DNA of 22,298 nucleotides from contig DATKZB010000025.1 in assembly GCA_035528235.1 (NCBI GenBank), positions 1 through 22,298 on the forward strand, read 5' to 3'. The notes below the pieces were generated by a model that was not told the origin of the DNA, ran no database searches, and saw only the letters and a program-made list of their open reading frames with translations. Shown here one piece after another: positions 1 through 7,311 of the stretch (position 1 is the first letter of the stretch; every line of letters begins with the position of its first letter). A program made the position numbers and the translations under genes. The DNA is from DATKZB01 sp035528235. Its GTDB lineage: Bacteria > Planctomycetota > Phycisphaerae > FEN-1346.

Positions 1-85
1 CTTGGCTCGCCCCATCCTACCGCCCACAAACCGCACCGTCCAGGCCCCAATCATCCGTGGAGAAAGGGCTTCAAACAACCACGCC

Positions 86-132
86 GAAACCGGACATTCC
101 TATTGGGTCAGAAACCGGACATTTCTAATGGG
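86..132. repeat. Tandem 22-bp direct repeat resembling insertion-sequence ends
   Basis: Two copies, at 86-107 and 111-132, are identical at 20 of 22 positions and are separated by 3 nt, giving a 25-bp period. Each carries the core GAAACCGGACATT followed by CTA or CTAT and TGGG. From memory, repeated ACCGGACATT / AATGTCCGGTTT motifs occur at the termini of IS21/IS481-type elements. No transposase is visible in the window, so this would be a solitary end or a remnant lying at the window edge. The repeat is seen directly; the link to an insertion sequence is inference. Confidence 0.5.
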
Positions 133-219
133 CCTTGACAGGCCTTTTTCCCGGCCGGGCGAAGTCTCGGAACGTCCGGCCGGCCGCTGCCCCACTATGG
201 CCCACGGCCAAACGGGTAG

Positions 220-247
220 AAAAACGGCGGCTCGCCAAGGCGAGCCG
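220..247 (-). terminator. Rho-independent terminator of the rnfE-rnfA-rnfB operon
   Basis: On the minus strand, a perfect 9-bp stem (CGGCTCGCC / GGCGAGCCG, positions 247 to 228) with a 2-nt loop is followed at once by CCG and a run of five T residues (224 to 220). It lies about 45 nt past the stop codon of the minus-strand gene ending at 293. A GC stem, short loop and T-run placed after the last gene of an operon are what an intrinsic terminator needs. The two-base apical loop is tight, so the top pair or two probably open. Confidence 0.75.
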
Positions 248-292
248 TGGCATACACTGCCGAGGACGTCTGCAGACCGCAATGATTTCCGC

Positions 293-985
293 TTACCGCC
301 ACGTCCAGGTCTTGGAGACGAAGATGGGCTGGTCCTGGTTCATCCACCACTTGTCGCCGGGCAGTTTGTAGGTGATGGCCAGGGTCTTGCGGAGGCGGAT
401 AACCTTCTCGTCGGCGGGGGCATCGGGCTTGGCCTTGAGGTTCGGCCGCTCGATGTACTGCCCCGACAGGCCCTCACAGAAGATGGTGAACTGGTCCGTC
501 TCGCGGTCGAGCGGGGCGAAAATGGCCACGCCCGTCCGGGCGTTGTCCTCGCCGGGCAGGACCATGCCGTGCATCTTGACGGCGTTCTCGAGGAACCGGA
601 CCTTGCGGTGCGTCTTGACGGCCTCGAAGACGGTCGGGTAGACGCCCGCTCGCCGAACCGAGGCGGTATTGCTGAAGAGGGTGAACGTCGGAATGTAGTT
701 CTTCTCGGTCTCGGCCCGATTGGCGACGGTATAGACGAGGTACCAGTACACTTCTTTCTCGCCACCGGGGGTCGTGACGACGATGGGCTGGGGCTGTTCA
801 AACCGGAAGTCGAAGGTCCAGGCCTCGCCCTTGATGAGGTTGGGGTCGACGTTGTCCGGGTTGTTGCTCTCGACGGCCTTGGCGGCCACCTTGGCGGGGT
901 CGACTTCCTGGGCCGGGGCGGCGACCGTCCACCACATCACCAAGGCCGCCGCGATGCCGCCTATCCGAACGCTGGTCCGCGTCAT
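293..985 (-). CDS. Secreted protein of unknown function, last gene of the rnf operon
   Basis: This 230-residue protein has no family I recognise. The start ATG at 985 is preceded by GGAG about 8 nt upstream. An N-terminal signal peptide is clear: a basic start (MTRTSVR), a hydrophobic stretch (IGGIAAALVMWWTV) and an A-P-A-Q cleavage region near residue 25, so the product is exported. The mature part is rich in beta-forming stretches: residues about 45-75 contain an aromatic strand (WTFDFRFEQP) and a VYWYLVYTV strand, and the C-terminus ends in an IFVSKTWTWR tail. The gene starts 43 nt after rnfB stops and is followed by the operon terminator, so it is probably co-transcribed with rnfEAB. That makes an exported accessory of the Rnf complex a possibility, but nothing in the sequence shows it. 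It could equally be an unrelated envelope protein. Confidence 0.75.
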   Translation of the reverse strand: MTRTSVRIGGIAAALVMWWTVAAPAQEVDPAKVAAKAVESNNPDNVDPNLIKGEAWTFDFRFEQPQPIVVTTPGGEKEVYWYLVYTVANRAETEKNYIPTFTLFSNTASVRRAGVYPTVFEAVKTHRKVRFLENAVKMHGMVLPGEDNARTGVAIFAPLDRETDQFTIFCEGLSGQYIERPNLKAKPDAPADEKVIRLRKTLAITYKLPGDKWWMNQDQPIFVSKTWTWR

Positions 986-1028
986 CCTGTGGCTCCGTAA
1001 CCTGGTACCCTGAATCCGCCGCTTCGGC

Positions 1029-1898
1029 CTAGGCCGCTTCGGGCTCGGCCGACTCGCCCTTCTCCGCTTCTCGGCGGAGCCTCCGGAAGTCCCCGATACA
1101 ACTGGTCGGGCACGCCCGGGCACACTTGCCGCAGTTGATGCACGCCGCGGCATCGATCGCCGCCAGGTTCCCGCCGACGTGGACGGCCTTGCCCTCCACC
1201 GGACAGGCCTTCTCGCACGCCTTGCAGGCGATGCAGCCCACCTTGCACGTCTGCCGCGTCGCCCGGCCGGGATCCTGGTTCCGGCACAGAACGTGAACAT
1301 ACTGCTCTCTGGGCAGAATCTCAATGATATTCTTCGGGCAGACGGCCGCGCACGTGCCACACGCCGTGCACCGGTCCTCCAGGACGCGCGGCAGGCCGGT
1401 CAGGGGGTCCACGACCATGGCGTCGAACGGGCAGGCCCGAACGCACGTGCCCAGGCCCAGGCAGCCATACGGGCAGGCCGCTTGGCCGTAATGGGTGGCG
1501 GTAGCGGCCCGGCAGTCGTTTTCGCCAACGTAGCGGAACCGCTGGCGGGTGTACTCGCACGACCCCTGGCACTTGACGACGGCCACTTTGGGGACGAAGT
1601 CCGCGACCTGGATGCCCATAATCTCCGCGACTTTTTTGGCGGTCTCGGGCCCGCCGGGGGTGCACTGGTTGGCCGGTGCCTCGCCCTTGGCGATGGCCTC
1701 GGCGTAGGCCGCGCACCCGCCGTAGCCGCATGACCCGCAGTTGACCCGGGGCAGGACTTCCTCGATCTGCGTCTGCCGTGGATCCACATAGACCCTTAGA
1801 AAACGGTCGGCCACGGCCAACAGCAGGGCGAAGGTCACAGCCAAGGCGGCAAGGACCACGCCCGAGGCGATCACGTAGGTTGTCACCGGGTCGGCCAT
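1029..1898 (-). CDS. rnfB: Electron transport complex subunit RnfB, ferredoxin-rich
   Basis: RnfB takes electrons from reduced ferredoxin and passes them into the membrane-bound Rnf complex, which couples ferredoxin oxidation and NAD+ reduction to ion pumping. The 289-residue protein has one N-terminal membrane helix (about residues 8-30), then the Fes-type 4Fe-4S domain with C54, C57, C62 and C79 (NCGSCGYGGC, then NQCTPGG). Four ferredoxin-type cysteine motifs follow: C142/C146/C152/C156, C177/C180/C183/C187, C222/C225/C228/C232 and C253/C256/C259/C263. This is more clusters than the gammaproteobacterial protein carries and resembles the cluster-rich form of anaerobes such as Acetobacterium. 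The start ATG at 1898 lies 37 nt after rnfA; no strong ribosome binding site is visible, so translational coupling is possible. Confidence 0.93.
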   Translation of the reverse strand: MADPVTTYVIASGVVLAALAVTFALLLAVADRFLRVYVDPRQTQIEEVLPRVNCGSCGYGGCAAYAEAIAKGEAPANQCTPGGPETAKKVAEIMGIQVADFVPKVAVVKCQGSCEYTRQRFRYVGENDCRAATATHYGQAACPYGCLGLGTCVRACPFDAMVVDPLTGLPRVLEDRCTACGTCAAVCPKNIIEILPREQYVHVLCRNQDPGRATRQTCKVGCIACKACEKACPVEGKAVHVGGNLAAIDAAACINCGKCARACPTSCIGDFRRLRREAEKGESAEPEAA

Positions 1899-1935
1899 GC
1901 GTGTCTTGTCCGACGTAACTCCCTGGCCCGCCGTC

Positions 1936-2601
1936 TTATACGGCGATGCCGAACAGTTTCGTGAAGCCCAGAAACGCCAGGGCCATCAGGCCCGCCGAGA
2001 TGAAGGCAATCGGCAGGCCGCGCAGGGCCTTCGGCACCCGGCTCTCGGCCAGCCGCTCCCGGATGCCGCTCATCAGCAGCATCGCCAGCAGAAACCCGAC
2101 CCCGCCGCAGAAACCGTTGAACGTGGCCTTGTGCACAGGCAGTCCGTTGGCCGGGTCGCGCCAAGCCTCGGTATTGAGCAGCGCGATGCCCATGACCGCG
2201 CAGTTCGTCGTAATCAGCGGCAGGTAGATGCCCAGCGAACGGTACAGCCCGGGGACGCTCTTCTTCAACACCATCTCGACGAACTGCACCAGGACCGCGA
2301 TGACCAGAATGTACGAAATCGTTTTCAGGATCAGGACGAACCCATCCGCCGGCACGGGCAGGCCCAGCACCCCAAGCAGGTTGGTGTGGTTGACCGTGGT
2401 CGGCAACAGGAGGTGCCGGTAGATGAGGGCCGTGGCGGCCGACGCGATGCTCATCACGAAGATGACGGCCAGCCCCATGCCGACGGCGTCGGACGTCCGC
2501 CGCGACACGCCGAAAAACGGGCACAGGCCCAGGAACTTCGCCAGGAAGAAGTTCGAGATCAGGATCGACCCGATGGCCAGTTCGACGTATCCGGCTTCCA
2601 C
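1936..2601 (-). CDS. rnfA: Electron transport complex subunit RnfA
   Basis: RnfA is an integral membrane subunit of the ferredoxin:NAD+ oxidoreductase, homologous to NqrE and paired with RnfE in the membrane core. The 221-residue protein is hydrophobic, with about six membrane segments. It has the family signatures NFFLAKFLGLCPFFG near residue 17 and LPLITTNCAVMG in the middle; the conserved cysteines in these two segments bind the intramembrane iron-sulfur centre in the family. The start codon is GTG at 2601, with AAGGGG about 9 nt upstream, and it lies 13 nt after the rnfE stop, so the two genes are in one transcript. At 221 residues it is somewhat longer than the roughly 193 of the enterobacterial protein, mainly through the loop after the third helix. 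Confidence 0.93.
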   Translation of the reverse strand: MEAGYVELAIGSILISNFFLAKFLGLCPFFGVSRRTSDAVGMGLAVIFVMSIASAATALIYRHLLLPTTVNHTNLLGVLGLPVPADGFVLILKTISYILVIAVLVQFVEMVLKKSVPGLYRSLGIYLPLITTNCAVMGIALLNTEAWRDPANGLPVHKATFNGFCGGVGFLLAMLLMSGIRERLAESRVPKALRGLPIAFISAGLMALAFLGFTKLFGIAV

Positions 2602-2614
2602 GGCTAGTCGCCCC

Positions 2615-3397
2615 TTACGCCTTGGCTTCGGCCCAGCCCGTCTCGCCGCCGCCGGCCTCGGCGGCAGGTTCCTTCTTCGGCTTGGGGAAGTCGCGGGCCA
2701 CCTGCGGCACGGCCGGCGTGGCCGTCAGGCGGACCGCCTCGCGCCGGCGGTTACCCATCCAGTAGAAAAAACCGAACAGCAAGCCGATGACGATGAACGC
2801 CCCCGGTGCCATCCCGAGCGCGGTAATGGGGACGTATGCCGGGACGACCGTGGTGCCGCCGACGGTGACGGGCGTCAGCCGGTATCCCCACAGCGTGCCG
2901 GCGCCAAGGACCTCGCGGATGAAGCTGATGCACACCAGCGCCAGCAGATACCCGACGCCGATACCCAGCGCGTCCATCAGGCTGGCGAACGGCCCGTGCG
3001 ACGACGCGAAGGCCTCGGCCCGCCCCAGGATAATGCAGTTGACCACGATCAGCGGAATGAAGATGCCCAGGGCCTTGTTGATGGCCTCGGGGGCCTGCGC
3101 CTTCATGACGATCTCGACCATCGTCACGAACCCGGCGATGACAACGATGTAGCAGGCGATGCGGATCTGGTTCGGAATGAACCGCCGGATCAGGCTGATC
3201 AGCAGGTTCGAGCCGACCAGCACCGCCGTGGCGGCAATGGCCATCGCCACGCCGTTCTTGATGCTCGTCGAGACCGCCAGCGTCGGGCACAACCCCAGCA
3301 CCAGGACGAAGACGGGATTGTGCTTGATCGGCTTGTCGGTGAAATCCTTCAGCAGCCCCATCGCCCACCACCGCTCCAGGTATTCTGAAAGGGCCAT
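2615..3397 (-). CDS. rnfE: Electron transport complex subunit RnfE
   Basis: RnfE is the second small membrane core subunit of Rnf, related to NqrD and to RnfA. The 260-residue protein carries the hallmark LVLGLCPTLAVSTS near residue 30 and FIPLIVVNCIILGRAEAFA in the middle, with about six membrane helices. A hydrophilic lysine- and glutamate-rich C-terminal tail of about 50 residues makes it longer than the enterobacterial protein (about 231). I placed the start at 3397 (MALSEYLERWW), which has GGAAG about 9 nt upstream. A second ATG at 3361 (MGLLKDFTDK) aligns better with the usual RnfE N-terminus and is a real alternative. This is the first gene of the minus-strand operon. rnfG, which normally precedes rnfE in rnfCDGEAB, is missing. 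Confidence 0.93.
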   Translation of the reverse strand: MALSEYLERWWAMGLLKDFTDKPIKHNPVFVLVLGLCPTLAVSTSIKNGVAMAIAATAVLVGSNLLISLIRRFIPNQIRIACYIVVIAGFVTMVEIVMKAQAPEAINKALGIFIPLIVVNCIILGRAEAFASSHGPFASLMDALGIGVGYLLALVCISFIREVLGAGTLWGYRLTPVTVGGTTVVPAYVPITALGMAPGAFIVIGLLFGFFYWMGNRRREAVRLTATPAVPQVARDFPKPKKEPAAEAGGGETGWAEAKA

Positions 3398-3701
3398 TCT
3401 AGGCCGCTTCCGAAGGCTGTCAAGCGTCTCGGCCGGACGCAAGCATCGCGGCGGAGCCGGCACGGGAGCCGCACGCAGGCCGTGTCACAAACCCGACCCA
3501 CTATTGAAGGCGAAAGCAGAAAAACACGCGGAACACAAGGCCTTGTAAACACAGCACTTCCACACGCCACGCCCAACCTGGCGCGGGCAGAATGGGCCTC
3601 AAAACCGACCGCGCCATCCTGTTATGGAAGGACCATGCAAATGCCGGAGCGGCCCTGAAACCAGCGAAACGCCAGACCGGAATCTGAACGGGAGGCCCAT
3701 G
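3398..3701. other. Divergent intergenic region between rnfE and the phage-derived array
   Basis: This 304-bp stretch separates the minus-strand rnf genes from the plus-strand portal gene. It should hold the promoters for both, but I see no promoter with good -35 and -10 boxes on either strand. It contains no recognisable remnant of rnfG, no terminase small subunit and no tRNA. GGGAGG at 3690-3695 is the ribosome binding site of the portal gene. It is a candidate junction between chromosome and phage-derived DNA. Confidence 0.55.
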
Positions 3702-5246
3702 ATGAAACTCGACTTCACGAACTTCGCCGACCCCGACCTCGATGAGGAGTTCGTCGAGCACTTGGTCCGGGACGAGGCGCCGGGTCGAGCGCTCCACTTC
3801 AACCGGCTGTGGGCCTACTACAAGAACGACATCACGCCCCTTGGGGCCGGCCTGCCGCGAGGCGCGTCCGACCCGGACTGGGTGGCGTGCTCGCGGCCGT
3901 ATTACCAGGCCCAGGAATTCGGTCTGCCGGCACGGATCACGGGCCGGTCGCACCTGGGTTATGGCGGCGGGGGCGTACCCCAGCCCGCTCTGACGCGCAA
4001 GGAAGTCGTGATCGAGAACGACATCGGCTGGCGAATCGACACCGGTGTCCACTTCCTGGCCGGCAAGCCCGTCGGCATCGAAAGCCTGGCCCGCCGCCCC
4101 GAGGACGCTCGCCGGATCGAGGCGGCACTGGCAGCGGTGTGGCAATCGAGCGGCGGCGTATCGCTGATTCAAGAGATGGCCCTCCTGGGGGCCGTGTACG
4201 GTTTCGTGGACCTCGTGATCCGCGTGCGCCCGGACCGTGGTGACGCAGCCCAGGTCGACGACGGCAACGAGGGCGGCGTCCCCCTCGACACAGCCCCCGA
4301 CGCCGCCCTCCGCGCCGGCCGCCTGGTGTCGCTGGAGGCCGTCGAGGGACCCCGCGTCCTGCCCATCCTCGACGAGCACGACTACCGGCGCCTGCGTTAC
4401 TGGGTCCAAGTGTTCCATCGGCAGGCGAACTATCTGGCGCGCGGCGGCGCCCTGGCGCGTCTGCTGAGCCGCGGCAGCCGACAGACCGCAGAGGTCGAGG
4501 TCGTCGAGGTGCTCGGGCCAACCTGGTGGCAGCGCTACGAAGACGGCACGCTGGCGGCAGAGGGCCCTAACCCGCTCGGACGGATTCCGGTTGTCCACGT
4601 CCAGAACTTCGCCAACCCCATGCACTACGAGGGCGCGGGCGAGGTCGAACCGCTCATCCCGCTTCAGGACGAACTCAACACGCGGCTCTCGGATCGGGCG
4701 AACCGCGTGACGTTCCAGAGTTTCAAGATGTACCTGGGCAAGGGAGTCGAGGGGTTCGAGGACCGCCCGGTCGCCCCGGGCCGCATGTGGGCCACCGACA
4801 ACCCCGATGCCGGCATCGAGGAGTTCGGCGGCGACGCCGCCAGTCCCAGCGAATCGGCCCACGTCGACCAACTGCGCCAAGCGATGGACAAGACGAGTGG
4901 CGTGACGCCGCTGGCGGCGGGCCTCTTGCGCGACCAACTCGGCAACCTCACCAGCGCCACGGCCCTGAAGGTTGTCCTGATGGGCACGCTCGCGCGGCTC
5001 GAGCGGAAACGCATCACCTACGGCGCCGCTCTCGCCGAGGCCAATCACCTGGTTCTCGAGACGCTCGACCACTTCGGCATCCTCAAGACCGACGCCCAAG
5101 ACCGCGCCACGCGCCTTCACTGGCCCGACCCCCTCCCCGAGAACGCCGGCGAGAACCTCCACCAGGCTCAGGTCAAGCGCGACCTCGGTGTGCCGATCGA
5201 AACGATCCTCAGGGAACTTGGATACGAACCCGGCGCAGGCGCCTGA
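3702..5246 (+). CDS. Phage portal protein, SPP1 gp6-like
   Basis: The portal is the dodecameric ring at one capsid vertex through which DNA enters and leaves and on which the neck assembles. The 514-residue protein shows the SPP1 gp6-type layout: an N-terminal helical part with tyrosine- and proline-rich segments, a middle beta-rich region (residues about 170-310, including PTWWQRYEDG), then GRIPVVHVQNFANP, LQDELNTRLSDRANRV, and the late helical segment SGVTPLAAGLL...LTSATALKVVLMG. These are family hallmarks. Two adjacent ATG codons exist; I chose 3702 because GGGAGG at 3690-3695 is 6 nt away, against 3 nt for 3699. It is the first gene of the array, and no terminase precedes it, which is unusual since terminase normally lies directly upstream. 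Confidence 0.85.
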   Translation: MKLDFTNFADPDLDEEFVEHLVRDEAPGRALHFNRLWAYYKNDITPLGAGLPRGASDPDWVACSRPYYQAQEFGLPARITGRSHLGYGGGGVPQPALTRKEVVIENDIGWRIDTGVHFLAGKPVGIESLARRPEDARRIEAALAAVWQSSGGVSLIQEMALLGAVYGFVDLVIRVRPDRGDAAQVDDGNEGGVPLDTAPDAALRAGRLVSLEAVEGPRVLPILDEHDYRRLRYWVQVFHRQANYLARGGALARLLSRGSRQTAEVEVVEVLGPTWWQRYEDGTLAAEGPNPLGRIPVVHVQNFANPMHYEGAGEVEPLIPLQDELNTRLSDRANRVTFQSFKMYLGKGVEGFEDRPVAPGRMWATDNPDAGIEEFGGDAASPSESAHVDQLRQAMDKTSGVTPLAAGLLRDQLGNLTSATALKVVLMGTLARLERKRITYGAALAEANHLVLETLDHFGILKTDAQDRATRLHWPDPLPENAGENLHQAQVKRDLGVPIETILRELGYEPGAGA

Positions 5247-5310
5247 CACCCGCAGGCCTTGCCTGTCGCGCCGACCTTGGACACGACGAACCGCAGAAAA
5301 GGAGGACACG

Positions 5311-5928
5311 ATGTCCACCGACGCACAGACCCAGATGGGCCCGTCTCAGCCGTCCGGCTTCGACGCCGACGCGGCGGGAGTGCGGCAGGAGCCGCAGACA
5401 CTCATTCGCGAGAGCATCAAGTACCGACGCCGCGCCCAGGACGCCGAGCGACGCGCCGAGGGGCTCGATGCAGAAATCAGCAACCTCCGCCGGCTCGACG
5501 AAGAGCGCGCGGCCGCCCTGGAGACGGAACTCGGCCAGGTGCAAGGCGAGGCCGAGGCGCTTCGCGCGCAGGTGGCCGACATCCAGCGCGACCGCAACCT
5601 GGAACGCGCGCTCGCCAAAGCCGGTTGCGCCGACACCGAGACCGCGCTGGCCCTGGCCCGGCAACGCCTGACCCAGGGCGACCTGCCGGAGGACCTGGCG
5701 GCCTTCGCGAAGGCCCTTCTTGAGGAGAAGCCGTGCCTTCGCGGCACGGCATCGGCGAGACCCGCCGCGGTGGCGCCCCCGTTGCCGCCGCGGACGTCGG
5801 GCGCTAAACCAGCCGGCGAGAACGCCCCGGGGCGCGCCGCCCAGCGCCTCGCCGAACGGGCCCGCCAGACCGGCAGCCCTGGCGACGTCATGGCCTACAT
5901 GAGGGTCCGCCGCGCCGTCGGTACCTAG
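5311..5928 (+). CDS. Capsid scaffolding-type protein
   Basis: This is a 205-residue hydrophilic protein with a long coiled coil (about residues 30-100, rich in R, E, A and Q, for example RRAQDAERRAEGLDAEI), a central helical part (about 100-140) and a low-complexity A/P tail ending in a basic helix (about 165-205). Position between portal and major capsid gene, size and coiled-coil character fit a scaffolding protein that guides procapsid assembly and is then lost; the basic C-terminus is where scaffolds usually bind the shell. It starts at ATG 5311 behind an exact AAAAGGAGG, 5 nt away. Sequence families of scaffolds are poorly conserved, so the assignment rests on context. No separate prohead protease is seen. 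Confidence 0.7.
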   Translation: MSTDAQTQMGPSQPSGFDADAAGVRQEPQTLIRESIKYRRRAQDAERRAEGLDAEISNLRRLDEERAAALETELGQVQGEAEALRAQVADIQRDRNLERALAKAGCADTETALALARQRLTQGDLPEDLAAFAKALLEEKPCLRGTASARPAAVAPPLPPRTSGAKPAGENAPGRAAQRLAERARQTGSPGDVMAYMRVRRAVGT

Positions 5929-6007
5929 CGCGGTGGGCCGGCCCGATGCGACGGGGCGGCAGCCACTGTATCCGAACCCAACGAACCACGCACACAAGGA
6001 GAAACCC

Positions 6008-7159
6008 ATGCCTTTCACCGGAAAAGCGACGTACTCGGCGGGCGCAGCCCTGCCGGAGATTGCCGAAGACGTATCGGACCTCGTGGCCATCGTGAGCCCC
6101 TTCGAGACACCCCTGCTCGACGCCCTCGGCGACCCGCAGGTCGAGGCGCGGTCGACGCACCACGAATGGCTCGAAGACACACTCCTGCCGAACACCGACA
6201 CGGTCACCACGACCCCGACCAACCCCGAGACCGACCAGGAGATCGAGGTGGACCACTCGGATCGGTTCCGCGTGGGCGACCAGGCCCGGTGCGGCGATTC
6301 CGAGGAACTTCTTCTCGTGACCGCCGTCGGCTCCACCACCATCACGGTCGCCCGAGGCTACGGCGGCACCACGGCCGAGGCCATCGCGGCGGGGGATACC
6401 GTCCACATCCTCGGTAACGCTTCCCTCGAGGGCCAGGACGCCGACGCGGCCCGGTTCACCAGCCGCACCCGCCAGAGCAACTGGACCCAGATCTTCTCGA
6501 AGACGGTCCTGGTCTCGGGCAGCGAGTTGGCCGTCCGGCACCTGGGCGTGGCGGATGAACTGGACTTCCAGAAAACCAAGGCCCTGCGGGAACTCCTCAG
6601 GGACCTCGAGAACACGGTCATCGGCGGCATCGCCCCACAGGCCAACCAGATCGGCTCCGACTCCGTCCGCCGCACCACGAACGGCATCCTGCCGCAACTG
6701 GTCACCAACCGTTTCGTGCCGGGCGCGGGCGGGTTCCCCACCGGCGACGATCTGGACGAAGCCAAACTCAACGCGGCCCTGCGCCTCATCTGGGAGCGGT
6801 CGAGCGGACAGGTCGACCTGGTGGTCGTCAATGGCTACCAGAAGCGGCTCATCAGCCAGTTCGGCGCCGGCTCGCGCGCCTACGCGCCGGATGATCCGCG
6901 GTTCACCAGCCAGGTGGCCGTCTACGAGAGCGACTTCGGCGTGCAGCGCGTCGTGCTCTCCCGATGGGTGCCGCGCGACGCCGTCCTGCTGCTCGACTCG
7001 AGCCGTATCCAGGTCCTGCCGTTGGCCGGTCGCAGCTTCCACTACCGGCCTCTGGCGGCCACGGGCGACTTCGAGAAGGGCCAGGTCCTGGGCGAGTACG
7101 CCCTGGAACTCCGGAACGAGTCGGCCCACGGCGTCATTCGCGGGCTGTCAACCACCTAA
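6008..7159 (+). CDS. Major capsid protein, SU10-like (DUF5309 type)
   Basis: This 383-residue protein would form the icosahedral shell with an HK97 fold. The N-terminus (residues about 20-60) has the family pattern of an alpha-helical arm, then SPFETPLLDALG and a HHEWLEDTL strand, as in SU10-type major capsid proteins. Residues about 82-140 form a separate small beta domain (DRFRVGDQARC to HILGNASLEG) inserted into the fold, also typical of that group. The rest includes the long helix ELDFQKTKALRELLRDLEN and the late strands RVVLSRWVPRDAVLLLD. The start at 6008 has AAGGAG 6 nt upstream. An exact 26-bp palindrome sits 15 nt after the stop. The length is normal for the family and no truncation is seen. 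Confidence 0.82.
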   Translation: MPFTGKATYSAGAALPEIAEDVSDLVAIVSPFETPLLDALGDPQVEARSTHHEWLEDTLLPNTDTVTTTPTNPETDQEIEVDHSDRFRVGDQARCGDSEELLLVTAVGSTTITVARGYGGTTAEAIAAGDTVHILGNASLEGQDADAARFTSRTRQSNWTQIFSKTVLVSGSELAVRHLGVADELDFQKTKALRELLRDLENTVIGGIAPQANQIGSDSVRRTTNGILPQLVTNRFVPGAGGFPTGDDLDEAKLNAALRLIWERSSGQVDLVVVNGYQKRLISQFGAGSRAYAPDDPRFTSQVAVYESDFGVQRVVLSRWVPRDAVLLLDSSRIQVLPLAGRSFHYRPLAATGDFEKGQVLGEYALELRNESAHGVIRGLSTT

Positions 7160-7174
7160 CCCTCACCGGGACGC

Positions 7175-7200
7175 GGGTCGGTCGCCCGGGCGACCGACCC
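7175..7200. repeat. Perfect 26-bp palindrome after the major capsid gene
   Basis: All 26 bases read the same on both strands: arms GGGTCGGTCGCCC and its reverse complement with no spacer. In RNA it folds as an 11-bp stem with a CCGG loop. No T-run follows, so it is not a standard intrinsic terminator. It lies 15 nt after the capsid stop codon, in the longest gap (152 nt) within the array. It may stabilise the abundant capsid message or reduce transcription of the distal genes. A binding site for a dimeric protein is the other option. Confidence 0.7.
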
Positions 7201-7311
7201 CTCCCGCCTCCCCCGTGCCGGGAGACCTGCACGAGGGACGCGGAAGGGAAGCGCGACCGGCCACGAGCATCCACGCGAGCGGCTGTTCCGCGGAGGCCAA
7301 GGAGAGATGCC

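Larger units (their letters stand above)
1..292. other. Intergenic region downstream of the rnf operon
   Basis: No convincing gene lies here. Long open frames on both strands extend through it, but they have no recognisable domain and are a by-product of high GC. The stretch holds a tandem 22-bp repeat at 86-132 and an intrinsic terminator at 220-247 serving the minus-strand operon. Both are listed separately. Confidence 0.6.

Noticed and set aside
2..1000. 332-residue plus-strand open frame over the start of the window
   Set aside because: It is antisense to a gene with a clear signal peptide and ribosome binding site, runs through the terminator and shows no domain.
3634..3657. Seven-codon open frame with GGAAGG just upstream, as a leader peptide of the portal gene
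   Set aside because: Too short to support; no attenuator-like hairpin or codon bias is seen around it.
3501..5318. 605-residue open frame on the minus strand opposite the portal and scaffold genes
   Set aside because: No domain, no ribosome binding site, and the plus strand carries recognisable portal and scaffold genes; it is an antisense shadow typical of high-GC coding DNA.
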